From an uncultured Amylibacter sp. (GTDB lineage Bacteria; Pseudomonadota; Alphaproteobacteria; Rhodobacterales; Rhodobacteraceae): a stretch of DNA of 64,000 nt. Below, piece after piece: positions 42,976-50,667 of this stretch. The stretch is from assembly GCA_943846615.1 (NCBI GenBank), contig OX044354.1, forward strand, positions 1,381,001-1,445,000, read 5' to 3'. The notes below the pieces were generated by a model. The model saw nothing but the letters and a program-made list of their open reading frames with translations. It had not been told where the DNA came from and searched no databases. Numbering within the stretch: position 1 is the stretch's first letter; each line of letters starts with the position of its first letter. Position numbers and translations under genes: made by a program.

Positions 42976-45116
42976 TGCCAAATGCGCCCCCAAGCGCCGG
43001 AAATTTTCCGCGCATGTGAATCGCGCACAGTTTCGTAAAGGCGGTTATCAATTGTCAAACGCTGCCCACCATCACGTACCAAGGACGTAAGTGCCGTTTT
43101 TATCGATGACTGTGATGCCGTTCCAAGCGCCCAATTCAATGGAATTTCCAAACGCACACCTTTGTCGAAGCGACCTTCACCAAACAGAGCAGAATCTGCG
43201 TCCGTAAGTGTCGCATAGGCGCCAACCCGCCAGCCATTATCAAATGATCTATCAACAGAAAAAGTTGCGCCTACATCACCGGCTAGATAACGCCCAACAT
43301 CAACTTGGAATTCAAAGCCATTTTTCGTTTCATAGTAAGCAGACACGTGTCCAGTTGCGATGCTGTAATCTTGGAAGCCGAATAACTGTCTAAACTCGCG
43401 TTGCTTCACATAGTTTAACTCTGCTCCAAGACCCCAATTTAGATCGGCTCGTTTCCATAAAACCTCGGTAGAAACACCACCAAACATTCGCTCCAAGTAG
43501 CCAGCAGAAATGCGCCCGTAAACCGCTGGTCCCAACTTGAAGACGTAATCCGCACTTAACTTTTCAATACCTGGGTCGCCGTGTAAGTTGTATTGCCCAA
43601 TATCCGTGCGGACATGTTCCAACCCGCTGGCACTGGGCGATGGGTTTTTATCGGCTGTCACAAAGCTTTTGGCGATAGAGCCACTTACGGAAAGGCCCGA
43701 TGAAATCTGATATTGCGCTGTGCCACGAATACCACCACTAAGGGCGAAAGGGTTTGTTGAATCAAACAGCTGAATTCCAAAATACGGCGCAATGCCCCAT
43801 GTAAAACGGGGGTATAAATCTGTCGGTCGCAGCCCGCCTACGGGCAGTTTACCCACGTCGGATATATCAACGCGTCCGGCCAACAATTCCGAGCCGTTGA
43901 CATGATTTTCCAATGTTTCCAAATCGTGACGCTGAATGGTGATTGCGGATGATGCCAAGCCGTTGTTCACAGGTACAATGGTAAAGCTCTCAACGCTATC
44001 CGGAAAAACTTTTGCCATCGCTCGTGCCGTGCGACCAACCGCTTGGGCGACTGCTAGATACTTTCTGTTTTGGATACGCACCTCAGCGTGAACTCCGTTA
44101 AAGTGCAACGCTTCAACGCGCATTTTATCCTTGTTTAATTCTTTATCCAACTGTTCACGCGCTTTGTCTTGGATGCCTGCGATTTGCGTCCAATCGGTTG
44201 AACCTGAATAATTTGAGCCGCGCGCATGGACGGGCGTTGGCGCGCGATCCACAAAACCATTATTACGTTTTGGGTTTAACGCTGTGCTGAAGCTGACGCC
44301 AACTTCGGATCCATACAGATAATAAGCCCCGAATTGCATTCCACGTTTGGTGCGATATTCGACCCCGAGATTGATCGGTGATTTACGCTCAAATGACGCC
44401 GCTGGGCGCATGCGGTTTTGGCCATCACGGGTCGTTAATTCATTTTCCAGAACATAGTGGTCTGATGAATATTCGGCCTTTAGGCGTAACCCTTCAACAG
44501 GGGTTTGCCATTCAATACCGCCAAATCCGCCGACATCCCCGCGAAACCACGATCCAATATTCGGCGATCCGCCTAATGTTGAATCGATTGCCGTGACGTC
44601 CATCGTGTCGGATAAACGCCCCCAACCCAAACCGCCCGTCACCTTAAGTTTCGAGCCTAGGTTTTTCGTTGCAACCAAATATTGCGATGAATATAGGCCC
44701 GTTCCCATGAAATCACGTAAACCAACCGCAACGGCGGGCAAATATGAACGCTCGTCCAGCAGGCGATATTGGAAATCGAAGCTGCGGTCAAAATAATCTG
44801 GATTAGTAAACGGCCCACCAGGCCCGCTTACTGCCCAGTTGTTCAACTTTGCGTACCGAAACGATCCAGACAACCGCGGTGTAATTTGAAACGAGAAAGT
44901 GCCGCGTGTGAAATCGGAAAATGCGCTGATGTTGGTGGTCAATTCCGCATCTGGCTGGCTCTCAGCGGTAGGCATATCGATCAGGCCAGTTGTGCCGAAC
45001 ATGCCCAGCGAAGGCGCCATTCTGGTTTCTTGGGATTGCAATGCAATTGCACTGACGCTGTAGGCCAGTATGCTGGCGCAACCAATAAACACTGGCTTAG
45101 TTAAAAACGTCTTCAT
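42972..45116 (-). CDS. yjbH: YjbH/GfcD family outer-membrane protein
   Basis: About 714 residues. A signal peptide (MKTFLTKPVFIGCASILAYS) is followed by APSLGMFGTTGLIDMPTAES, the standard opening of mature YjbH. A large predicted beta-barrel follows, with a GRVDISDVGKLPVGG soluble stretch in the middle. YjbH proteins are thought to take part in exopolysaccharide secretion across the outer membrane. The ATG at 45114-45116 begins the signal peptide; an upstream in-frame ATG adds an unrelated leader. Its partner lipoprotein gene follows by overlap. Confidence 0.85.
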   Translation of the reverse strand: MKTFLTKPVFIGCASILAYSVSAIALQSQETRMAPSLGMFGTTGLIDMPTAESQPDAELTTNISAFSDFTRGTFSFQITPRLSGSFRYAKLNNWAVSGPGGPFTNPDYFDRSFDFQYRLLDERSYLPAVAVGLRDFMGTGLYSSQYLVATKNLGSKLKVTGGLGWGRLSDTMDVTAIDSTLGGSPNIGSWFRGDVGGFGGIEWQTPVEGLRLKAEYSSDHYVLENELTTRDGQNRMRPAASFERKSPINLGVEYRTKRGMQFGAYYLYGSEVGVSFSTALNPKRNNGFVDRAPTPVHARGSNYSGSTDWTQIAGIQDKAREQLDKELNKDKMRVEALHFNGVHAEVRIQNRKYLAVAQAVGRTARAMAKVFPDSVESFTIVPVNNGLASSAITIQRHDLETLENHVNGSELLAGRVDISDVGKLPVGGLRPTDLYPRFTWGIAPYFGIQLFDSTNPFALSGGIRGTAQYQISSGLSVSGSIAKSFVTADKNPSPSASGLEHVRTDIGQYNLHGDPGIEKLSADYVFKLGPAVYGRISAGYLERMFGGVSTEVLWKRADLNWGLGAELNYVKQREFRQLFGFQDYSIATGHVSAYYETKNGFEFQVDVGRYLAGDVGATFSVDRSFDNGWRVGAYATLTDADSALFGEGRFDKGVRLEIPLNWALGTASQSSIKTALTSLVRDGGQRLTIDNRLYETVRDSHARKISGAWGRIWQ

Positions 45117-45225
45117 TCCAAAACCCCAACGATAACACCCTGTGCGCAACCATACGTCGAAATGTGATCTGGTCAAAGGCGCGGGTTAAATTGTGTTCAT
45201 GTTTTCTGCAAAGTGATGCAGTAAA

Positions 45226-45252
45226 GGGGCACTCGCAAATCGCAAATGCCCC
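45226..45252 (-). terminator. Probable terminator of ahcY
   Basis: GGGGCA (45226-45231) and TGCCCC (45247-45252) form a 6-bp GC-rich stem 7 nt after the ahcY stop. The 15-nt loop contains GCAAATCGCAAA, and TTTACTGC follows the stem on the minus strand. The T-run is short, so confidence is moderate. Confidence 0.5.
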
Positions 45253-45258
45253 ATTTGA

Positions 45259-46650
45259 TTAGTAACGGTAGTGCTCTGGCTTGTATGGGCCATCTGTTTC
45301 CACACCGATGTAATCAGCCTGTTCCTTTGACAATTCTGTCAATTTCACGCCGATTTTTTCAAGGTGCAAACGCGCAACTTTCTCGTCCAGATGTTTAGGC
45401 AAAATGTACACTTCGTTTTTGTACTCGTCGCCTTTGGTCCACAATTCGATCTGCGCCAAAACTTGGTTTGTGAACGATGCAGACATCACGAATGACGGGT
45501 GGCCCGTCGCGTTACCAAGGTTCAACAAACGACCCTGCGACAACAAGATCATACGGTTGCCAGATGGCATTTCGTACATATCAACCTGATCTTTGATGTT
45601 GGTCATTTTCAGGTTTGCCAAATTCGCGACCTGAATTTCATTGTCAAAGTGGCCAATGTTACCAACGATCGCCATATCTTTCATTTCGCGCATATGCTCG
45701 ATACGAATGATGTCTTTGTTACCTGTTGTCGTTACGAAAATATCCGCGTCTGCAACTGCGTCTTCCAATGTAGTGACTTCGAAACCATCCATTGCGGCCT
45801 GCAATGCACAAATCGGGTCGATTTCAGTTACTTTCACGCGCGCGCCTGCGCCTTGCAATGACGCCGCGGAACCTTTGCCAACGTCGCCGTAACCACAAAC
45901 GACGGCAGTTTTGCCCGCCATCATTGTGTCTGTTGCGCGGCGGATGCCGTCGACCAATGATTCCTTACAACCGTATTTGTTGTCGAATTTTGATTTGGTC
46001 ACGGAATCGTTCACGTTAATTGCTGGGAACGGCAATTGGCCCAATTTGTGCAATTCATATAAGCGGTGAACGCCAGTTGTTGTTTCCTCAGATACACCTT
46101 GGACTTCGTCACGCGTTTTTGTGAACCAACCCGGTGATGCTGCCATACGCTTCTTGATTTGTGCGAAAATGGCCTCTTCTTCTTCGGATGTTGGTGTTTC
46201 GATCAGACCAGTTTCACCTGCTTCAACACGTGCGCCCAACAAAACGTACAACGTGGCGTCGCCACCATCGTCCAAGATCAGGTTTGCACCTTCGTCGAAC
46301 ATGAATGATTTATCCAAGTAATCCCAATGCTCTTCCAATGATTGGCCCTTGATCGCGAATACAGGAACGCCTGCCTTTGCAATCGCCGCTGCCGCGTGAT
46401 CTTGGGTGGAGAAGATATTACATGACGCCCAGCGCACATCAGCGCCCAATGCCGTCAATGTTTCGATCAAAACAGCCGTTTGAATTGTCATGTGCAGGCT
46501 GCCCACAATGCGCGAACCCTTTAGGGGTTGGCTGTCGCCAAACTCTTCGCGCAGCGACATAAGGCCCGGCATTTCAGTTTCGGCGATGTCTAATTCTTTG
46601 CGGCCAAATTCCGCAAGAGAGATGTCTTTAACAATATAGTCTGTTGCCAT
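45259..46650 (-). CDS. ahcY: S-adenosyl-L-homocysteine hydrolase
   Basis: A 463-residue NAD-dependent enzyme that splits S-adenosylhomocysteine into adenosine and homocysteine in the methyl cycle. The [16 protein letters not shown] block, the NAD-binding [20 protein letters not shown] near 250 and the C-terminal [11 protein letters not shown] are diagnostic. The insert in the middle is the length usual for alphaproteobacteria. GGAG lies about 9 nt before the ATG. I searched the 95-bp leader for an SAH or SAM riboswitch core and see none. Confidence 0.97.
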   Translation of the reverse strand: MATDYIVKDISLAEFGRKELDIAETEMPGLMSLREEFGDSQPLKGSRIVGSLHMTIQTAVLIETLTALGADVRWASCNIFSTQDHAAAAIAKAGVPVFAIKGQSLEEHWDYLDKSFMFDEGANLILDDGGDATLYVLLGARVEAGETGLIETPTSEEEEAIFAQIKKRMAASPGWFTKTRDEVQGVSEETTTGVHRLYELHKLGQLPFPAINVNDSVTKSKFDNKYGCKESLVDGIRRATDTMMAGKTAVVCGYGDVGKGSAASLQGAGARVKVTEIDPICALQAAMDGFEVTTLEDAVADADIFVTTTGNKDIIRIEHMREMKDMAIVGNIGHFDNEIQVANLANLKMTNIKDQVDMYEMPSGNRMILLSQGRLLNLGNATGHPSFVMSASFTNQVLAQIELWTKGDEYKNEVYILPKHLDEKVARLHLEKIGVKLTELSKEQADYIGVETDGPYKPEHYRY

Positions 46651-46759
46651 CTGGGAGGGCTCCTGTAATTTATCCGTTCAATCGGGCATTTAACATTCCA
46701 TCGATTGATAAACAAGGGTTGCGCACATCATTAACCACCGTGCTGTTTTGGAGATTATC

Positions 46760-47356
46760 TTGAATAAAAATACACCACGCGCATGGCAACGGATGTTATC
46801 GGGACGTCGGCTGGATTTGTTGGATCCGTCACCAATGGATATCGAGATCGAAGACATTGCCCATGGCTTGTCATTCGTGGCGCGTTGGAATGGACAAACG
46901 CATGGCGAATACCCTTATTCTGTTGCAGAACATTCAGTGTTTGTTGAACAGCTCTTTTTCCAATTAAACCCACGCATCGACGCCAAATGGCGATTGGCGG
47001 CATTATTGCACGATGCACCCGAATACGTAATCGGCGACATGATTAGCCCCGTTAAATCCGCCGTTGGGCCAGGTTATCGCGAAATGGATGATCGGTTGAC
47101 CGCCGCCATTCATTTAAAATTCGGCCTGCCTGCGAAAATCCCTGATGTGATTAAAAAACAGATCAAACGCGCGGATATGTTATCTGCGTGGCTTGAAGCC
47201 GTGCAAATCGCTGGTTTCAGCGCTGCGGAGGCAAATACGTTGTTTGGAGACCCTATATTGTCGGATTTGCCTCAGACAAGCCTGCGTCCACATGCCCCTA
47301 TGCAGGTCAAGGGACAGTTCTTAGAAGTGTTTAATGATTTGATGGAGAAAATTTGA
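46760..47356 (+). CDS. HD-domain hydrolase, YfbR-like
   Basis: About 198 residues. The HD signature is complete: His in VAEHSVFVEQ, the LLHDAPEY pair and the later Asp in KRADMLSAWLEA. In E. coli, YfbR is a 5'-deoxynucleotidase; a similar phosphohydrolase role is likely. The start is probably TTG at 46760, because GGAG at 46750-46753 sits 6 nt before it; a TTG at 46748 is the longer alternative and no ATG precedes the conserved RAWQRMLSGRR region. Its stop overlaps the GST start (TGATG). Confidence 0.8.
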   Translation: MNKNTPRAWQRMLSGRRLDLLDPSPMDIEIEDIAHGLSFVARWNGQTHGEYPYSVAEHSVFVEQLFFQLNPRIDAKWRLAALLHDAPEYVIGDMISPVKSAVGPGYREMDDRLTAAIHLKFGLPAKIPDVIKKQIKRADMLSAWLEAVQIAGFSAAEANTLFGDPILSDLPQTSLRPHAPMQVKGQFLEVFNDLMEKI

Positions 47357-47976
47357 TGGAACCCGCGCAGCTATTTTACGTTGATGGATCACCGTTCGCC
47401 CGACTGTGTCGCACACTGATTATCGATTGGAATTTACCTGTTGAAACCGTCAAATTGGATTGGCCGCTGGACCCATCCTTTTTCGATGAAAATCCATTGG
47501 GTCAGGTACCGGTATTGAAAACCGTTGGTGAAACGATTTTCCCGACATCGCAGATAGCTGAACAATTATGGGCGATGACCACCGATGCTCAGGCGCCGTA
47601 TTTTGATCCGTTGTTTGATCGACAGGTTTTGCTGGTTACTTTGGCGATGGGTGATGCATTGGTGGCCTCAAATCAGATTGTACGGTCGGGATTGCAGCCA
47701 ACAGGCGAGAACCAATATGGCATTGATATTGTTGAACGCCACGCATTGCGTGTGCAACGCACATTGGATTGGCTAGAGGCACGTTGTGGTACATGGATGA
47801 TGAATGAGTCTGTCAGTGTTTGCGATTACGCGCTGGCCTGTATTTTGTTGTGGTCGGACAGCCGTTGCCCGTTTGAGTGGCGCAACCGTCCCAAGATTGC
47901 GCGTATCGTCGAGGTTTTATCGACGGGTGACAGTTTTGCGCAAACCGTCCCCAGCCCGTGGAAACCTACTACTTAG
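47356..47976 (+). CDS. Glutathione S-transferase family protein
   Basis: A 206-residue protein with the thioredoxin-fold N-terminal domain (LFYVDGSPFARLCRTLIID) containing the Ser-Pro-Phe-Ala active-site region, the PLGQVPVLKT cis-proline block near 48 and a helical C-terminal domain. The substrate is unknown. It is coupled to the HD hydrolase by the TGATG overlap. Its 3' end overlaps the small gene on the opposite strand by 8 nt. Confidence 0.85.
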   Translation: MEPAQLFYVDGSPFARLCRTLIIDWNLPVETVKLDWPLDPSFFDENPLGQVPVLKTVGETIFPTSQIAEQLWAMTTDAQAPYFDPLFDRQVLLVTLAMGDALVASNQIVRSGLQPTGENQYGIDIVERHALRVQRTLDWLEARCGTWMMNESVSVCDYALACILLWSDSRCPFEWRNRPKIARIVEVLSTGDSFAQTVPSPWKPTT

Positions 47977-48124
47977 CTTTGGTAAGTGCTTTGGCCTGTG
48001 CCGCACGACGTTCAAGGCGACTTTGCTCCATGTATAATTTACGAGCCTCATAATCACCCATTGGTGCCAAAGTTGAGGTGTGACGTGAAGCCGTTGTAAG
48101 AGCCTGTGAAAAAATATTAAGCAT
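47969..48124 (-). CDS. Small protein, first member of the MLNIF paralogue pair
   Basis: A 51-residue open frame with ATG at 48122-48124 and TAG at 47969-47971, preceded by AGGAAACGAA. It begins MLNIFSQALTTASRHTSTLA and continues through an arginine-rich stretch EARKLYMEQSRLERRAAQ. It aligns without gaps to the equally long gene at 48250-48405, with 21 identical residues, all in the first 40; the shared core includes MLNIF, AP-x-G, and EQSR-x-ERR. Two related frames of equal length, each with a ribosome site, are strong evidence that both are real genes. The C-terminal half would form a charged helix that could bind nucleic acid or membrane. I do not recognise the family. Confidence 0.7.
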   Translation of the reverse strand: MLNIFSQALTTASRHTSTLAPMGDYEARKLYMEQSRLERRAAQAKALTKAK

Positions 48125-48184
48125 TTCGTTTCCTATCTGTTTTCCGTTTCTAGAATAGCTTTAGTGGAAGTTTTTCGACCACAA

Positions 48185-48200
48185 TGTGACTTACATCACG
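48185..48200. promoter_or_regulatory. CRP-like inverted repeat in the promoter of the first MLNIF gene
   Basis: TGTGA-CTTACA-TCACG fits the TGTGA-N6-TCACA pattern of Crp-type sites with one mismatch. The flanks extend the symmetry, with ACAAT on the left and ATTGT on the right. It lies 61-76 bp upstream of the small gene at 47969-48124, within the 125-bp spacer between the two paralogues. Confidence 0.4.
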
Positions 48201-48249
48201 TTATTGTCGATATATCTTCAAAATTGGGGGAAATTAGAGATCATTTATA

Positions 48250-48405
48250 CTAATACCAACCCCCTTTCACGCCGCCATGAAAAATTCGACGCTCTCGGCG
48301 GCTTTGCTCCAGCAATAAACGGCGGCGTTCATCCTCGCCCAGCGGGGCGATTGCAGAGTTTTGGCGCGTTGCTATCGAGAACGTATTTGCAAATATATTT
48401 AACAT
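48250..48405 (-). CDS. Small protein, second member of the MLNIF paralogue pair
   Basis: A 51-residue open frame with ATG at 48403-48405 and TAG at 48250-48252, preceded by AAAAGGAAACCCAA. It begins MLNIFANTFSIATRQNSAIA, continues with EDERRRLLLEQSRRERR and ends in a glycine/tryptophan-rich tail unlike its paralogue. The spacing of 125 bp between the two genes leaves room for a separate promoter of the first. This gene is divergent from the LysR gene, with 103 bp and two exact inverted repeats between them, so the LysR protein may control it. Function unknown. Confidence 0.7.
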   Translation of the reverse strand: MLNIFANTFSIATRQNSAIAPLGEDERRRLLLEQSRRERRIFHGGVKGGWY

Positions 48406-48442
48406 TTGGGTTTCCTTTTATTTTTCCTAAGCCTTTAATAGC

Positions 48443-48484
48443 CCTATTTGACATAGGTCCCCAAGTCAGTAATATTTCCAATAT
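48443..48484. promoter_or_regulatory. Two inverted repeats between the LysR gene and the MLNIF gene
   Basis: CCTAT-TTGAC-ATAGG (48443-48457) and ATATT-TCC-AATAT (48472-48484) are both exact inverted repeats in the 103-bp divergent intergenic region, centred about 28 bp apart. LysR-type regulators bind pairs of such sites (recognition and activation) next to their own gene. The first contains TTGAC, which could double as a -35 element. Confidence 0.4.
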
Positions 48485-48508
48485 GTTAGCTGAACTTACA
48501 GATAAATA

Positions 48509-49381
48509 ATGGATTGGTCTAAAATCCCATCCCTACACGCACTACGTGCGTTCGAGGCAACATCACGCCTGCGCAGCTTCAGCAAGGCAGCCGTAGAATT
48601 GAACGTAACCCACGCGGCAATTGCCCAACACGTACGCGGTCTGGAAGCGGAGTTTGGCGAATCCTTGGTATTCCGCCAAGGACGCGGCTTGGCATTGACC
48701 GAACAAGGTAAACAGTTTGCGCAAACCCTGCGAACGGGGTTCGGCGAAATTGAAACCGCCGTTCACGATTTGCGGACACAGGGCGAAACCCGCCCATTGA
48801 ATATTTCAGCTACGCCGGCGTTCGCGGGCCAATGGTTGATGCCGCGCATCGGTGATTTCTGGGAAAAACATCCCGAAATATTGGTAAACATAAACCCTAG
48901 TATTCAGTTGGTTGACTTGGCCCGCGATCGATACGACATGGCCATTCGCTATGGCGCGGGCGATTGGCCAAACCTGAATACCAAACGCCTACTGCATGGC
49001 GATTTTTGTGTCGTTGCACGGCCAGATATCGTGGCAGGGCGCATCACAGATTGCTTGGATGACGTTCAGGGCATTCCTTGGTTGTTAGAGGGATCGATGA
49101 TGGAACGCACCGCATTGTTGAAATCTGTTGGTGTTGATTTGTCGAACGCACAGGTGAAAACATTTACCACGAATGAATTGGTTTTGTCTGCCGTTCACGC
49201 TGGATTGGGAATGTCATTGCAAACGGGGGCACTGGTCAGGTCACAAATTGCGAACGGGACTTTGCAAAATATTTGCGATTTGGCACAAGACGGCCTCAGT
49301 TACTTCGTGGTGACCCCCAAGGGCAACTTGCACAAAGACCTAAAAACATTTGAAAATTGGTTATTCGAAATGGCCCGTTAA
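48509..49381 (+). CDS. LysR-family transcriptional regulator, GcvA-like
   Basis: A 290-residue regulator. The N-terminal winged helix is clear (PSLHALRAFEATSRLRSFSK and AELNVTHAAIAQHVRGLEAE, with the recognition helix around 28-48). The C-terminal effector-binding domain carries ISATPAFAGQWLMPRIGDFW and YDMAIRYGAGDWP, both typical of the GcvA/AmpR subgroup. It is divergent from the small MLNIF genes and overlaps regA tail to tail by 4 nt. The effector is unknown. Confidence 0.92.
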   Translation: MDWSKIPSLHALRAFEATSRLRSFSKAAVELNVTHAAIAQHVRGLEAEFGESLVFRQGRGLALTEQGKQFAQTLRTGFGEIETAVHDLRTQGETRPLNISATPAFAGQWLMPRIGDFWEKHPEILVNINPSIQLVDLARDRYDMAIRYGAGDWPNLNTKRLLHGDFCVVARPDIVAGRITDCLDDVQGIPWLLEGSMMERTALLKSVGVDLSNAQVKTFTTNELVLSAVHAGLGMSLQTGALVRSQIANGTLQNICDLAQDGLSYFVVTPKGNLHKDLKTFENWLFEMAR

Positions 49382-49938
49382 CGCGGACTGCGTTTCGCCA
49401 AAATCCGCTGTAAAGTGCGGCGGTGCATATTTAGGCGACGTGCGGTTTCGGACACGTTGCGATCACATAATTCATAAACGCGTTGAATATGTTCCCAGCG
49501 CACACGATCCGCGGACATTGGGTTTTCAGGCGGTGGTGGTAAATCACCATCATTCGCCAACAACGCATTGGTCACATCATTTGCATCGGCGGGTTTAGAC
49601 AAGTAATCCGTCGCACCAATCTTTACCGCAGCAACGGCGGTGGCGATGGCACCGTATCCTGTCAAAACAATAATGCGCGCATTGGGGCGTTTTTCGCGCA
49701 GGACTTCGACCACGTCCAAACCATTGCCATCTTCGAGACGTAAATCAATCACAGCGTATGCGGGCGGGGTGGCGGTGCAAAACGCGCGGCCTGCGGCAAT
49801 AGTTTCCAATGCGGTTGGGGCAAATCCGCGTTTTTCCATAGCGCGGGCCAAACGGCGGCGAAACGGTTCGTCATCATCCAAAATTAACAGCGTATTGTCT
49901 GCGCCAATTTCGCTTAATGCGCGATCATTGTTTTTCAT
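49378..49938 (-). CDS. regA: Redox response regulator RegA/PrrA/ActR
   Basis: A 186-residue two-component response regulator. The receiver has LLILDDDEP with the acidic pocket, the phosphorylated Asp in YAVIDLRLEDGNGLD near 63, and VLTGYG plus the SKPAD lysine. A proline-rich linker (PPPPENP) leads to the Fis-type helix-turn-helix ETARRLNMHRRTLQRILAKR at the C-terminus, which is nearly invariant in this family. In Rhodobacter it controls photosynthesis, respiration, carbon and nitrogen fixation genes in response to redox state. senC lies upstream on the same strand. Confidence 0.95.
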   Translation of the reverse strand: MKNNDRALSEIGADNTLLILDDDEPFRRRLARAMEKRGFAPTALETIAAGRAFCTATPPAYAVIDLRLEDGNGLDVVEVLREKRPNARIIVLTGYGAIATAVAAVKIGATDYLSKPADANDVTNALLANDGDLPPPPENPMSADRVRWEHIQRVYELCDRNVSETARRLNMHRRTLQRILAKRSPR

Positions 49939-49984
49939 GACGTCGCCCCCTTTTACGCAAATCTATTGGTTTCGAACAGGAAGG

Positions 49985-50587
49985 TCAAACAGATGCAAAA
50001 CATGCGATGGTTTCCGCCATTGCTTCTGGTGAAATATCACGGCGGAAAAATTGTAAAAAGCCAGATGTATCCATCAGGTAACTTTGGGTCGAATGATCCA
50101 TTAGGTAATCTTCGCCATCGCCCGCTTTGCGAAAGTAGGTGCGATATGCTTTGGACGCCGTCTTGGTTTGTTCAGGGGTGCCTGTTAATGCAAGCAGGCG
50201 GGGATGTGATGCAGCGGCGTAATCATTCAGCGCCTCTACTGTATCGCGTGCAGGATCGATAGTGATGAAAACCGGCTGAATTTCCACGCCCTGTGCATCC
50301 AAAATATCGACCGCATCCAGATTACGTTGTGTATCCAGTGGGCAAATATCAGGGCAATACGTGTAGCCGAAATAAATCAGCGTTAAACCTGTGATGACAT
50401 CCTTATCTGTCACCGCATTGCCATTTTGATCGATCAGCGAAAACGGTCCGCCAATCGTGGCCTGACCACCGGCAACCACGGATGTTCCACAGGCCTTACC
50501 ATCATTCCAAAGCGCGAAGCCACCCATCAAGACAAGTGCGATAACTGCGACCAGCGCCGCGCCAATTGCATAGATTTTTGTCATCAT
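49985..50587 (-). CDS. senC: SCO1/SenC/PrrC family copper-binding protein
   Basis: A 200-residue protein with an N-terminal membrane anchor (AALVAVIALVLMGGFALWN) and a periplasmic thioredoxin fold. The copper-binding pair is in GYTYCPDICPLDTQRN, and the conserved copper-ligand His is in YLMDHSTQSYLMD. It helps assemble the CuA centre of cytochrome oxidase, and in Rhodobacter is said to affect signalling to RegB. It is divergent from regB and upstream of regA, the classic regB/senC-regA arrangement. Confidence 0.94.
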   Translation of the reverse strand: MMTKIYAIGAALVAVIALVLMGGFALWNDGKACGTSVVAGGQATIGGPFSLIDQNGNAVTDKDVITGLTLIYFGYTYCPDICPLDTQRNLDAVDILDAQGVEIQPVFITIDPARDTVEALNDYAAASHPRLLALTGTPEQTKTASKAYRTYFRKAGDGEDYLMDHSTQSYLMDTSGFLQFFRRDISPEAMAETIACFASV

Positions 50588-50667
50588 TTTTCCATTCTGG
50601 TCATGGGTCGATTCATCGTCTACTCTGTGTATTCATATATTCCATGCGGGATGTTGTCACAGAAGAA

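Noticed and set aside
46651-46759. Possible SAH or SAM riboswitch in the ahcY leader
   Set aside because: The leader is only about 95 bp, and I could not draw the pseudoknot core or find the conserved bases of either class.
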